NCBI GenBank assembly: GCA_964557005.1
Contig: CAZKYI010000004.1
Coordinates: 62,001 to 126,000, forward strand
DNA: 64,000 nucleotides
Direction of reading: 5' to 3'
Origin: JBECKS01 sp964557005
GTDB lineage: Bacteria > Pseudomonadota > Gammaproteobacteria > Pseudomonadales > JBECKS01
Positions 18,579-28,048 of this stretch are shown here, one piece after another (within the stretch, counting starts at the first letter, position 1; each line of letters begins with the position of its first letter). The notes beneath the pieces are model-generated. The model was not told the origin of the DNA. It made no database searches and saw only the letters and a program-made list of their open reading frames with translations. A program made the position numbers and the translations under genes.

Positions 18579-19378
18579 TTCAAGCCCAGTGCACAAAATG
18601 TTTCCTTGTGCCTGATGGCATTTTCGAGAATTTCATCATTGGTTTTTAAATGATTTCTTTCCGCTTCCTTGTGATAAAGATGATAGGCAATGCCTGCAAA
18701 TTTCAGATTGATACGATTAACGCCATTGTTATTCAGGCGCAGGCAAATATCTGAATCCTCTCTTCCCCAGCCCTGAAAAGCCTCATTAAACCCATTGATG
18801 TTGATGAGATCCTGCTTCCAGAACGCCTGATTACATCCTCGAACCCGTTTCAGGTGATTGGTGACGAACAAGGCCATAAAATCCTTGAGTACGGGTATCC
18901 AGAATGCGTTCTTGTTATTTTTGATTTGTTTTGAAAAAAATCCAGGTGTTGGAATGTTTTGCGGATTTTTCAGAATGGTTTGAGTCAAGGCTTCATTCAT
19001 AATCACACGGCCGCCCTGTACGAAGGCATTTTTGCGCGCAACGGAGAGATGATCTTCAACAAACTTCGGGTGCAACATCATGTCGCCATCAATCGAGATA
19101 ATGTAATCCGAAGAGGCAGCAGCGATGGCCTTGTTACGAATTCTGCTGACCTGAAAACCGTCATCTTCCTGAAAAATATGCACGATTTTGTATTTCATTA
19201 ACGGTATCAGCGCGTTAATTCTTTCAAGGGTGTCCTCTCTCGAACCATCATTTGCAATCACCACTTCATCGGGCAGACGGGTTTGCTGATTGATGCTGTG
19301 CAATACCACCGTCAAGGCTTCTTTCCAGTTGTAGGTGGTGACAATCAAGGAGACGCTGATTTTATTTTGTTTGGGCAT
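18566..19378 (-). CDS. Glycosyltransferase family 2 with Glyco_transf_7C-type C-terminus
   Basis: A 270-residue GT-A enzyme. It starts MPKQNKISVSLIVTTYNW, and the metal-binding DGD follows at about residue 100 (ISIDGDMMLHP). The C-terminal acceptor segment GFNEAFQGWGREDSDICLRL is typical of galactosyltransferase-like LPS core enzymes. The frame stays open upstream to 19657, but that part overlaps the MoxR gene and is not glycosyltransferase-like, so ATG 19378 was taken. It is convergent with hldD, and a role in LPS core extension is inferred from that. Confidence 0.88.
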   Translation of the reverse strand: MPKQNKISVSLIVTTYNWKEALTVVLHSINQQTRLPDEVVIANDGSREDTLERINALIPLMKYKIVHIFQEDDGFQVSRIRNKAIAAASSDYIISIDGDMMLHPKFVEDHLSVARKNAFVQGGRVIMNEALTQTILKNPQNIPTPGFFSKQIKNNKNAFWIPVLKDFMALFVTNHLKRVRGCNQAFWKQDLININGFNEAFQGWGREDSDICLRLNNNGVNRINLKFAGIAYHLYHKEAERNHLKTNDEILENAIRHKETFCALGLNQYL

Positions 19379-19451
19379 AGGTGAATGGGTGAGAAGGTTG
19401 TCGATACGTATTATTATTGCGATTCTTATCTTAATGCACAATCTTGATACT

Positions 19452-20399
19452 ATGAATTCACAAGCTCCGCTTTCTTCCTCTGACACCCTTAGTCCTGAAA
19501 GTATCAAAGCAGGCTTCCAGTCTCTGGGGTATATCTGTAGTGATACGGTTGCTACAACCATTTTTCTTGCCCGCAAACTGGATAAACCTGTGTTGGTGGA
19601 AGGGCCTCCGGGTGTAGGTAAAACTGAATTGGCGAAAGTCAGTTCCAGTTTTTTCAATTTGCCGCTGATTCGTTTGCAATGCTATGAAGGGCTCGATGAA
19701 TCCAAAGCCTTGTATGAATGGAAATATGGCAAGCAACTGCTTTACACCCAGGTATTAAAAGAAACTCTGGGCGACTTGTTAAAAGGTGCGAAAGGCTTGA
19801 GTGAGTCGGTTGCGCGTTTGCACGAGTTTGGTGACATTTTTTATTCAGAAGATTTTCTTGAACCACGCCCTTTGCTTAAAGCCTTGAATGCTGAAAAAGG
19901 TGCCATGTTGTTGATTGATGAAATCGACAAGGCTGATCAGGAATTTGAATCCTTCCTGCTGGAAATGCTTTCCGATTATCAGATTTCGATTCCTGAAATT
20001 GGCACCGTCAAAGCCAAATCCAAACCACTGGTTATTTTAACCAGTAACAATGCACGTGAACTCAGTGATGCCATCAAACGCCGCTGTCTGCATTTATATG
20101 TGCCATATCCGAATGCCGAGCTGGAACGTAAAATTGTTCAGGTGCGTGTTCCTGCAGTCGATGAGCGTTTACGTGTACAGCTGGTGGATTTTATACAAGC
20201 GCTGCGTGAACTCGATTTGAAAAAACAACCCGCCATATCAGAAACCATTGATTGGGCAAGAACACTGGTGATTTTACACGCCAATGCACTCGATGAAGCC
20301 TTGATTAAATCCACGCTCAATGTGATTTTGAAATTTGAAGAAGACATTGAATCTGTACAAAATGAAATTGGCAGAATTTTGTTGAAGCAGGAAAAATAA
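19452..20399 (+). CDS. MoxR-family AAA ATPase
   Basis: About 315 residues. Walker A is GPPGVGKTE, Walker B is MLLIDEIDKAD, and sensor 1 is VILTSNNARELSDAIKRRC, typical of MoxR-type AAA+ chaperones. These usually act with a VWA-domain partner to mature or insert cofactors into enzymes. The next gene, 4 bases on, is exactly such a VWA protein. ATG 19452 or ATG 19434 could be the start; earlier in-frame codons run into the divergent glycosyltransferase. The client is unknown. Confidence 0.9.
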   Translation: MNSQAPLSSSDTLSPESIKAGFQSLGYICSDTVATTIFLARKLDKPVLVEGPPGVGKTELAKVSSSFFNLPLIRLQCYEGLDESKALYEWKYGKQLLYTQVLKETLGDLLKGAKGLSESVARLHEFGDIFYSEDFLEPRPLLKALNAEKGAMLLIDEIDKADQEFESFLLEMLSDYQISIPEIGTVKAKSKPLVILTSNNARELSDAIKRRCLHLYVPYPNAELERKIVQVRVPAVDERLRVQLVDFIQALRELDLKKQPAISETIDWARTLVILHANALDEALIKSTLNVILKFEEDIESVQNEIGRILLKQEK

Positions 20400-20403
20400 G
20401 GCG

Positions 20404-21774
20404 ATGGATAGAACCCTGACCGAATTTATTCGCGCTTTACGAGGTTCTCATGTGCGGGTATCGACGGCAGAATCGCTCGATGCCTTTCATGCGGCTGAAT
20501 TGGTCGGTTATCACAATCGCACCTTGTTGAAGGATTCGCTGGCTGCCTGTCTTGCCAAAAGCGAGCAGGAAAAAGCATGGTTTGATTCCTGCTTCGAGCG
20601 TTTTTTTACCGTTCAGCGTTTATCAGAAAACACCAATAATCCCTTGTTTGATGAAGCTGAAATACAGCAACAGAATAGTTCCAATGCTGATGATTCTGTT
20701 ACAGACACGGTCGATTCACCCTTGGGGAAAATGCTAACAGCAGGTGATGGTGCACAGTTTTCTCTGGCTTTGAATCAGGCAGCGCAAGCGGTTGATATTG
20801 CTTCCATCAAAAGTTTCACCCAGCGTGGCTTATATGGCAGACGTATGATGATGATGTTGGGGCTTGAAGCATTGGAGGCAGAAATTCGCCAGAAGCAGGA
20901 GAGTGACAACATTGCCGACAGGGAAGTTGCGCGAAAACTGATTCAGGCAAGAGAAATTTTACGCGCGGAAGTGAAGGATTTTGTAGAGCGACAGTTGGTG
21001 CTGTTTACCTCGGCACAAGGTGAACAATTCCGTGAAGAAGTGATTCGCAACATGACTTTAAATAACATGGAAATGCGTACTTTTTCCCGCCTGAATGAAG
21101 TGGTTAGAAAAATGGCAAAGCGTTTGATTGCAGTTCATTCAAGACGGCGGCGGGTTTACAGGCGCGGTCATCTGAATATCAAGAAAACCTTGCAAGCGAA
21201 TATGGCTTACGATGGCACGCTGTTTGATTTGAAATGGAAATCTGTAAAAGTGGACAGGCCAAAAGTGATGGCCATTTGCGATGTGAGTGGTTCGGTCGCA
21301 GAAGTGTCGCGTTTTTTGTTGATGTTTCTTTATAGCCTGAATGAGCTGATGCCAAATGTGCGCTCCTTTGCCTTTTCTTCTTCGTTAGGAGAAGTGACAC
21401 ACATTTTTGAAAATCAGGAACTGGCCGATGCCATACAAACCGTTGTGACGGATTGGGGCAGAGGTTCTTCGGATTACGGTGAATCGTGGCTTGATTTCAA
21501 AAGGCTGGCCTATGACGATATTGATCACCGTACTACCGTGATTATTCTGGGCGATGCACGCAACAATTATCGCGAACATCAAAGCCATGTGTTCAAACAG
21601 ATTTCCGAGCGCGCCAAACAAATCATCTGGTTAAACCCCGAAAATAAAAACAAATGGTCAACAGGGGATTCGGTGATGAATCACTATCAACCCTATTGCA
21701 GAATCGTTGAAACCTGCAACACCCTGAATCATCTGGAACGCACCATAGACAAACTGCTGAAAAGCGCCAATTAA
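20404..21774 (+). CDS. VWA domain protein, CoxE-like
   Basis: A 456-residue protein. The N-terminal half is helical and charged (a coiled region near 165-215). The C-terminal VWA domain has the MIDAS motif CDVSGSVAEVS near residue 296 and the later ILGDARNNY block. CoxE-type VWA proteins work with MoxR ATPases, here encoded immediately upstream, probably as one operon. Such pairs have been linked to metal-centre assembly, for example in CO dehydrogenase, but no such client lies nearby. The partner assignment is inference from adjacency. Confidence 0.88.
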   Translation: MDRTLTEFIRALRGSHVRVSTAESLDAFHAAELVGYHNRTLLKDSLAACLAKSEQEKAWFDSCFERFFTVQRLSENTNNPLFDEAEIQQQNSSNADDSVTDTVDSPLGKMLTAGDGAQFSLALNQAAQAVDIASIKSFTQRGLYGRRMMMMLGLEALEAEIRQKQESDNIADREVARKLIQAREILRAEVKDFVERQLVLFTSAQGEQFREEVIRNMTLNNMEMRTFSRLNEVVRKMAKRLIAVHSRRRRVYRRGHLNIKKTLQANMAYDGTLFDLKWKSVKVDRPKVMAICDVSGSVAEVSRFLLMFLYSLNELMPNVRSFAFSSSLGEVTHIFENQELADAIQTVVTDWGRGSSDYGESWLDFKRLAYDDIDHRTTVIILGDARNNYREHQSHVFKQISERAKQIIWLNPENKNKWSTGDSVMNHYQPYCRIVETCNTLNHLERTIDKLLKSAN

Positions 21775-21874
21775 AAGGGGCGTCATCACGGTGTGCAGAT
21801 TTGAGGCTTTGGTGTACTCTTGCGCCGCGTATTTGATATTCCATTTATCTATTTGTTAAATTTCTGGAGGTTTT

Positions 21875-22738
21875 ATGTCTATCAGTTTTGAAGGAAAAGT
21901 GGCGATTGTCACAGGTGCGGGTAACGGTTTGGGGCGTTCACATGCACTGGAACTCGCCAAACGCGGCGCGAAAGTATTGGTCAATGATTTGGGTGGTTCT
22001 ATGGACGGCACAGGCGGTTCCAGTGAAGCAGCGAAAGCGGTGGTGGCAGAAATCAAGGCGGCTGGTGGTGAGGCGATTGCCAATGGTGCGTCGGTTTCAG
22101 ATCGTGCAGGCGCCAGAAGTATGGTTGACGATGCCATGAATGCGTGGGGGCGTATCGATATTCTCATCAATAATGCGGGTATTTTGCGTGATAAAAGTTT
22201 CAAGAAAATGACCATGGAAGATTTCCAGTTGGTGATGGATGTGCATGTGAATGGCGCTGTGTATGTCACCAAGGAAGTGTGGCCGGTTATGGATGAACAG
22301 GAATATGGCCGCATTGTGATGACCACTTCTCCCTCAGGCTTGTTTGGTAATTTCGGGCAAACCAACTATGGCGCTGCAAAAATGGCGCTGGTGGGTTTTA
22401 TGAATACCCTGAAAATCGAAGGTGCGAAAAAGAATATTCGTACCAACGCCATGGCACCTGTGGCTGCTACGCGCATGACGGCTGATTTGATTCCAGGTGC
22501 AATGGCAGAAAATCTGGGGCCTGAACTGATTACCGCAGGTGTAGTGTATTTGTGTTCAGACAATGCACCCAATGGTTACATCATGCAGGCAGCGGGTGGT
22601 AAATTTCATGCCGCGCAGATTATGGAAAATGACGGTGTGATGCTTGGACAAAAAGCGACAGCCGATGATGTTGCTGCCAATGCCGACAAAATTTTCAATA
22701 TGAGCGGCTGCAAACCCAGAGGCCAATTAAATAATTAA
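21875..22738 (+). CDS. SDR oxidoreductase, (3R)-hydroxyacyl-CoA dehydrogenase-like
   Basis: A 287-residue short-chain dehydrogenase resembling the dehydrogenase part of peroxisomal multifunctional enzyme 2. TGAGNGLGRSHALELAKRGA binds the cofactor, and the insert NDLGGSMDGTGGSSEAA is characteristic of that subgroup. NNAGILRDKSF and the catalytic NYGAAK motif follow. It probably oxidises a 3-hydroxyacyl-CoA in fatty acid or sterol side-chain breakdown; the substrate is inferred. TCTGGAGG is the ribosome site. A strong terminator lies 29 bases after the stop. Confidence 0.9.
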   Translation: MSISFEGKVAIVTGAGNGLGRSHALELAKRGAKVLVNDLGGSMDGTGGSSEAAKAVVAEIKAAGGEAIANGASVSDRAGARSMVDDAMNAWGRIDILINNAGILRDKSFKKMTMEDFQLVMDVHVNGAVYVTKEVWPVMDEQEYGRIVMTTSPSGLFGNFGQTNYGAAKMALVGFMNTLKIEGAKKNIRTNAMAPVAATRMTADLIPGAMAENLGPELITAGVVYLCSDNAPNGYIMQAAGGKFHAAQIMENDGVMLGQKATADDVAANADKIFNMSGCKPRGQLNN

Positions 22739-22766
22739 GCGCTTTAATTATTTCACTATTTAAAAG

Positions 22767-22809
22767 GCTGCGTGTTCCCATTGTAGTGGCGGGGCACGCA
22801 GCTTTTTTT
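22767..22809 (+). terminator. Rho-independent terminator after the SDR gene
   Basis: GCTGCGTG (22767-22774) pairs perfectly with CACGCAGC (22795-22802) across a 20-base loop, followed by a run of seven T. It would end the SDR transcript. Confidence 0.85.
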
Positions 22810-22984
22810 ATGCCTGCAATCTGACAAATATAACCATTAGTCACAGTGTCTATATTTTGCTTGTTGCTTTGATAATTTCGCTATACATTCGGGTTGTAGC
22901 TTGAACAAGCAGTTTTATTAGCTTCTCAATGCTTTTGTATGAAAGATTTTTAAATTTTTATATGAAAGAAACCGGAGTGACCAT

Positions 22985-23239
22985 ATGAAACAGCAATCAT
23001 TAACTCAAGGTATTTCCTCTCACGGCGCTTCCGAGCGTAGAACAGCCCAACTTTCTTCACGTACTTTTTATCGACCAGACTCACATTGCAGTGAGTTAGG
23101 CGCGTGGTATTTTTTAACCGAAGAGTTGGGGGAAGTAGGGCCATTTGACAGCCGCGAACAAGCGCGCGAAGCAATGGCTTTGGCGCAAGCCTTGGATAGT
23201 TGCCCTCAGAAAATTAAAAAGAAACGCGCTGTACATTGA
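22985..23239 (+). CDS. Small conserved-looking protein (possibly DUF6316-like)
   Basis: 84 residues with no signal peptide or membrane helix. A polar N-terminus precedes the core ELGAWYFLTEELGEVGPF, which looks like the short WYF...GPF domain of small pseudomonad proteins (DUF6316), and a basic end (KIKKKRAVH) follows. The ribosome site CCGGAGTG lies 5 bases before ATG, which supports translation. It starts 246 bases after the previous gene, behind the terminator, so it has its own promoter. A TATACA box at 22882 is a possible -10. The function is unknown. Confidence 0.6.
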   Translation: MKQQSLTQGISSHGASERRTAQLSSRTFYRPDSHCSELGAWYFLTEELGEVGPFDSREQAREAMALAQALDSCPQKIKKKRAVH

Positions 23240-23316
23240 TTTAAAGTACGGTGAAGTTTTTGCATCACGGGTAAGCCCAGCTTGCCTTGAGCTTTCTTTC
23301 ACACTAGATTGGCTGC

Positions 23317-24135
23317 ATGACAATATACGCATGCAGTGATTTGCATCTTGACCAGAAATCCAATTTCGAAGCCTTTCTCGATGCGTTTGAAGTTCCTGCT
23401 TCTCATAAACAAGATGTGCTGATTCTTGCAGGTGACATTTGCGAGACAGAAGCACAGCTACATTTGATTCTTTCCATATTCAAGCAGCATTATCAGGAAG
23501 TGATCTGGACACCGGGCAACCATGAGCTATGGATTCGTCCGAGTGAGCAGGAAAAGTATTCCGGATCGCCCGACAAGTACCAACGTCTGGTTGAAATCTG
23601 TAGGCAAACCGGAGTGCATTGTCCTGAAGACAGATATTTTGAAAGTCAGGATTGTATTTTCGTACCGCTGTTTATTTTATATGACTATTCTTTTCGCGCT
23701 GCGCATGTCCCCCTTGAAGAAGCGGTGAACTGGGCAATGGAAAGTAACCTGCTATGCACCGATGAAGTTTTGATTCATAAACAGCCATTCAATTCGGTGA
23801 CACAATGGTGTGAGCAACGAGTGCACTATAGCCTTGAGCGCTTAAAAGAAATTGAAAAAAGCAGCAAGAAAGTCGTACTCATCAATCACTTTCCCATGAA
23901 AGAATGTTGTATCAGGCTGTATCGCATACCACGCTTTTCGATTTGGTGTGGCACTCGTGCAACCGAGGATTGGCATCGGCGTTTTAATGCACATGCTGTG
24001 ATTACCGGACACTTGCATATGCCCGATGTGCAAAAGATTGATGAGGTTGATTTTTATGAAGTGTCTCTAGGTTATCCTGGACAGTGGAATACGCTTCGTT
24101 CCATGAAAGCGCAGTTCAGGGAAATTCCTGCCTAG
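23317..24135 (+). CDS. Calcineurin-like metallophosphoesterase
   Basis: A 272-residue cytoplasmic phosphoesterase. The two-metal site is visible in order: CSDLHLD near residue 7, AGDI near 43, GNHE near 69, INHFP near 190 and GHLH near 230. The family cleaves phosphomono- or diesters; the substrate is not evident. It starts 77 bases after the small protein and is followed by the glycyl-tRNA synthetase gene. No export signal is present. Confidence 0.88.
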   Translation: MTIYACSDLHLDQKSNFEAFLDAFEVPASHKQDVLILAGDICETEAQLHLILSIFKQHYQEVIWTPGNHELWIRPSEQEKYSGSPDKYQRLVEICRQTGVHCPEDRYFESQDCIFVPLFILYDYSFRAAHVPLEEAVNWAMESNLLCTDEVLIHKQPFNSVTQWCEQRVHYSLERLKEIEKSSKKVVLINHFPMKECCIRLYRIPRFSIWCGTRATEDWHRRFNAHAVITGHLHMPDVQKIDEVDFYEVSLGYPGQWNTLRSMKAQFREIPA

Positions 24136-24210
24136 CTCGCTATTGCTGGGCTTTGCCATTAAAATGCGGTTCCCGATTTTCACGGGAATGACAATTCAAA
24201 GGTTTAAAAA

Positions 24211-25581
24211 ATGGTCGCAACAACAATGGATCAATTAGTGTCTTTATGTAAAAGACGCGGTTTTATTTTCCAAAGCAGTGATATTTACGGTGGCTTGCAA
24301 GGCGTTTATGACTACGGCCCTTTGGGGGTCGAACTCAAGAACAACCTTAAAAACGCCTGGTGGCGAGCCATGGTGTATGAGCGAGATGATGTCGAAGGTC
24401 TTGATTCAGCCATTCTGGGAAACAAAACTATCTATAAATACAGTGGCCATCAGGATACTTTTTCAGATCCGCTGGTGGATTGTCGTGAATGTAAAAACCG
24501 TATGCGTGCTGATCACATGGTCGATAAAACCAAATGTGATAAATGTGGTTCAAACAACATTACTGAGGCACGTGATTTTAATCTGATGTTTAAAACACAA
24601 GTCGGGCCATTGTCGGGTGAAGATAATTACGCAGTGATGCGACCTGAAACAGCGCAAGGGATTTTCACCAATTTTAAAAATGTACTGGATTCCACTTCAC
24701 GCAAACTGCCTTTTGGTATTGCACAAATCGGCAAATCGTATCGTAACGAAATTACGCCCAGAAATTTTATTTTCCGTGTACGTGAATTCGAACAAATGGA
24801 ACTGGAATTTTTTGTTAAACCTGGTGAAGACGAAGCCTGGCACAAGCAATGGGTGGAAGCGCGCACGCAATGGTGGCTGGCTCAAGGGTTAAGCAGGGAA
24901 AATATCGAATTTGAGTATGTCACAGGGGATGATCTGGCACATTATTCCAAAGCCACGACCGACATCATGTACAAATTCCCGCACGGGTTGGAAGAACTGG
25001 AAGGTGTAGCGAATAGGACGGATTATGATTTGGGTTCTCATACCAAAGCGCAAAGCGAATTTAATTTGCAGGCGAAGGTAAAAGAAAATACCGAGTCCAA
25101 TGCCAAACTGGCCGTGATGGATTTGGAAACCAACCAATGGTTTGTGCCTTTTTGTATTGAACCGTCCGCAGGTCTGGATCGGGGTGTTCTGGCAGTTCTC
25201 ACCGAAGCCTATGATGAAGAGCAACTGGACAATGGTTCTGTTAGAACCGTGCTCAGACTCAAACCGCACTTGGCACCGATTAAAGTCGCTGTTATTCCGC
25301 TCAAAAAAAATCACCCTGACATTGTTGAAAAAGCCAAGGCCATTAAAAACAGTTTACAAAAACTCGGCTTGGGAAGAATTCTTTATGAAGATACAGGCAA
25401 CGTGGGCAAGGGGTATCGTCGCCATGATGAAATAGGCACACCTATTTGCATTACGGTGGATTTTGATTCCATTGAAAAAGAGGGTGCGCCTGTAACAGTG
25501 CGTGACCGCGATAGTATGGAACAGCAGGTGATTGACGAAGCGGACATTAAAAATTTTGTGCTCAAGTATTTCCAGTACTAA
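24211..25581 (+). CDS. Glycyl-tRNA synthetase, single-chain (alpha2) type
   Basis: A class II synthetase of 456 residues charging tRNA-Gly. It opens with RGFIFQSSDIYGGLQGVYDYGPLG, the signature of the alpha2 (eukaryote/archaea-like) enzyme. A zinc-type insert CRECK...CDKCG lies near residues 92-112. The motif 2 strand is FRVREFEQMELEFF, motif 3 is SAGLDRG, and the C-terminal anticodon-binding domain starts near 350. Gammaproteobacteria normally use the unrelated tetrameric GlyQ/GlyS pair, so this is notable. The length is short, in line with bacterial alpha2 forms. Confidence 0.93.
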   Translation: MVATTMDQLVSLCKRRGFIFQSSDIYGGLQGVYDYGPLGVELKNNLKNAWWRAMVYERDDVEGLDSAILGNKTIYKYSGHQDTFSDPLVDCRECKNRMRADHMVDKTKCDKCGSNNITEARDFNLMFKTQVGPLSGEDNYAVMRPETAQGIFTNFKNVLDSTSRKLPFGIAQIGKSYRNEITPRNFIFRVREFEQMELEFFVKPGEDEAWHKQWVEARTQWWLAQGLSRENIEFEYVTGDDLAHYSKATTDIMYKFPHGLEELEGVANRTDYDLGSHTKAQSEFNLQAKVKENTESNAKLAVMDLETNQWFVPFCIEPSAGLDRGVLAVLTEAYDEEQLDNGSVRTVLRLKPHLAPIKVAVIPLKKNHPDIVEKAKAIKNSLQKLGLGRILYEDTGNVGKGYRRHDEIGTPICITVDFDSIEKEGAPVTVRDRDSMEQQVIDEADIKNFVLKYFQY

Positions 25582-25584
25582 AAA

Positions 25585-27165
25585 CTACTTGGCTACATTC
25601 ACATTCAACACCAGTTGTTGTCCGGGTTTCAGATAGCGTTCGCTCTGGAGATTATTCCACTGGCGAATATCGTTGACGTTCACATTAAAACGGCTGGCAA
25701 TGCGTGAAAGGGAATCTCCGCTTTTTACGGTGTAGTAAACTTTTCGATAAACACTGCGCTGCTGGCTGCTTTCCTGTAATACCCAGATGTTAAGTTTTTC
25801 ACCTTGCTTGAGCGTATCGCCAGGTGCCATACCATTCCACGCTGCAAGTTCGCGCACACCCACATTATGTTTTTTTCCAATACTCCAGAAGCTGTCATTG
25901 GCCTGCACCGTGTAGCTGATGCGTTCGCGGCCACTGCGTTCCCTGTGACTCAGTGCCTGCTTGCGTTGTTCCTGCGAAAGCGAATAGCTTGATGAATTGT
26001 TGAGTGGTTTGGGAATCATCAGCGTATCGCCAATGCGAATGTTATTGTTACTCAAATTGTTTACCGATTTTAAAAAGTCGGTATTGATTTTATTTCTGTC
26101 GGCAATGTTGCTCAGCGTGTCGCCACTTTTAACGGTGTAGCGTTTCCATGCCAAACGGTCCTGTTTGGGAAGTTGTTCAAGATTATGTTCAAACACAAAA
26201 CGGTTTTCCCAAGGCACCAGTAAATGGCGATTTTTGTCAGGGTCGCTTGCCCAGCGATTAAAGCCGGGGTTGAGCAGGTACATCATTTCGGTATCGACAT
26301 CAGCGAGATTTGCAGCTTGCGATAAATCGATTTGGCCATGCGCATCGACTTCATCAAAATACGGTGCGTTGGGAATGTACCTGAGTTCTATGCTGTATTT
26401 TTCAGGCTTCATCACCAGTTGTGAGAGCGCAATCAGCTTGGGCACATAATCGGAAGTTTCCTTCGGTAAGCTGAGTGACCAGAAATCGGTTGGTTTCCCC
26501 ATCGCTTCATTGTTTTGCATGGCGCGTTTTACCGTGCCCGGGCCTGAATTATATGCTGCCAATGCCAGCAACCAGTCACCATCGAACTGCTTGTGTAATC
26601 TTTCAAGAAAATTCAGTGCGGCTTGCGTTGAAGCGACCACATCACGACGGCCTTCGTACCACCAGTTGTCTTCCAATTTAAAAATTCTTCCAGTGCTCGG
26701 AATAAATTGCCACATACCAGCCGCACGACCATGCGAATAGGCGAAGGGGTCGAGGCTGCTTTCTATCACAGGTAATAAGGCAATCTCTGAAGGCATGTCG
26801 CGCTTTTTGACTTCTTCCTTGATGTAATAGAGATACAGTTCGCCACGCTCACCAATGATATTGAAATACCTTTGCCGTCGATCATAAATGGCGAGATGTT
26901 GGCGCACGCGCGAATTATCCACGCCTTCACTGAAACGAAAATCTTTTCGCAACTCGTCCCAAACGCTGTTTAAACTGCCGAGCCATTCAGGATTTTGTGC
27001 AGTACACAGTGCTTCGTCTTGCTGGGCTTTACTGAGCGCCTGTGGGTCAGAAATTTTTGTTTCGCCTTCAAGTTTTGCCTGATTGGAAGCACAAGCGCTT
27101 AGGGAAAAACAGAGCAGCGAAAGTAAAAAATAATTTAAAAAAATGCGCGGGTTGGAAAAAATCAA
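25585..27165 (-). CDS. mltD: Membrane-bound lytic murein transglycosylase D (lipoprotein)
   Basis: An outer-membrane lipoprotein of about 526 residues that cleaves peptidoglycan glycan strands. The signal peptide ends in the lipobox LSAC (Cys25 with the start chosen here). The SLT domain has its catalytic Glu in LLPVIESSLDP, with GMWQFIPSTG after it. Three LysM modules follow (YTVKSGDTL, YTVQANDSF and YTVKSGDSL). The frame is open to a TTG at 27237. TTG 27165 was preferred because AGG lies 7 bases upstream and it gives a normal signal peptide. Confidence 0.92.
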   Translation of the reverse strand: MIFSNPRIFLNYFLLSLLCFSLSACASNQAKLEGETKISDPQALSKAQQDEALCTAQNPEWLGSLNSVWDELRKDFRFSEGVDNSRVRQHLAIYDRRQRYFNIIGERGELYLYYIKEEVKKRDMPSEIALLPVIESSLDPFAYSHGRAAGMWQFIPSTGRIFKLEDNWWYEGRRDVVASTQAALNFLERLHKQFDGDWLLALAAYNSGPGTVKRAMQNNEAMGKPTDFWSLSLPKETSDYVPKLIALSQLVMKPEKYSIELRYIPNAPYFDEVDAHGQIDLSQAANLADVDTEMMYLLNPGFNRWASDPDKNRHLLVPWENRFVFEHNLEQLPKQDRLAWKRYTVKSGDTLSNIADRNKINTDFLKSVNNLSNNNIRIGDTLMIPKPLNNSSSYSLSQEQRKQALSHRERSGRERISYTVQANDSFWSIGKKHNVGVRELAAWNGMAPGDTLKQGEKLNIWVLQESSQQRSVYRKVYYTVKSGDSLSRIASRFNVNVNDIRQWNNLQSERYLKPGQQLVLNVNVAK

Positions 27166-27262
27166 GCAACTGCCTAAATCTGATTGGACAAGTAGGTGTG
27201 AGGCTTTATTATATTCACGTGCAAATACGAATAACAATACAAGTGATAGATGGGTTAATCCG

Positions 27263-28036
27263 ATGGCACTTCCTCGTTTGGTAAAATCATTTGGACGGCC
27301 TCAGCCAGATGGGATTAAGCAGGCATTGGCAAGCTGGTTTGATACGGAATTGGGTAATGCCTTGTTAGACAAACAAAGTGCAATGCTGGAAAAAGTGTTA
27401 CCCCAATTATTTGGGTATCATGTGCTCTATTCAGGTTTTGAAAAATTAAATCCCGTCATTGAAAACAGCCCCATCAGGCACAAGGTTTTTCTTGAAAACA
27501 GACAAAGCCAACTGCGCAGCAACATTCACAATTTGCCTTTTAAATCGGATTCATCGGATTTGGTGGTGCTGCATCACAGCCTTGATCTGGAACAAGACCC
27601 GTTTCAGGTGTTGCGCGAAGCGACACGGGTTGTCTTGCCTAGTGGTAAATTGCTGATTATCGGTTTTAATCCCTGGAGTCTGTGGGGCTTGTGGCGCAAC
27701 CTGCTGTTTCGTTCTGTACGTGCACCCTGGAGTGCGCGTTTCATCAGCCCTTATCGTTTGGCGGAATGGCTCGATATTCTGGGTTTTGATGTGGAAGGGG
27801 TAGAAAGTGCGTTTTACATGCCGCCTGTGGCATCGTTGGTACATCGCGATTCAGGCAAATGGCTGGAGCAGTTTGGCAGTGCCTGGTTTGCTCAACGCGG
27901 TGCTTTCTATGTGCTGTTGGCCAATAAGCGGGTTTCCTGCATTACGCCAGTCCGTTTACGCAGAAAAGCACTACGCCCCAAAGTCATACCCGTTGCAGTG
28001 AGTGGCAAAGTCATTCCCTTTAATGATCAACAATAA
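27263..28036 (+). CDS. SAM-dependent methyltransferase (YafS-like)
   Basis: About 257 residues with a class I methyltransferase core. The SAM loop is degenerate, but SDLVVLHHSLDLEQDPFQVLREATRV and the following LLIIGFNPWSLWGLWR are characteristic of the YafS group found before rnhA in many gammaproteobacteria. ATG 27263 (MALPRLVKSF) was chosen; the upstream extension overlaps mltD and lacks family character. The substrate is unknown. It is divergent from mltD and followed by rnhA 12 bases on. Confidence 0.82.
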   Translation: MALPRLVKSFGRPQPDGIKQALASWFDTELGNALLDKQSAMLEKVLPQLFGYHVLYSGFEKLNPVIENSPIRHKVFLENRQSQLRSNIHNLPFKSDSSDLVVLHHSLDLEQDPFQVLREATRVVLPSGKLLIIGFNPWSLWGLWRNLLFRSVRAPWSARFISPYRLAEWLDILGFDVEGVESAFYMPPVASLVHRDSGKWLEQFGSAWFAQRGAFYVLLANKRVSCITPVRLRRKALRPKVIPVAVSGKVIPFNDQQ

Positions 28037-28048
28037 GTTGCAGTGTTC

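Noticed and set aside
19335..19451. Longer N-terminus for the MoxR protein
   Set aside because: The extension overlaps the divergent glycosyltransferase coding region and does not resemble the family.
18566..19657. Longer form of the GT2 protein starting at 19657
   Set aside because: The extra N-terminal part is antisense to the MoxR gene and unlike a glycosyltransferase; ATG 19378 gives a normal start.
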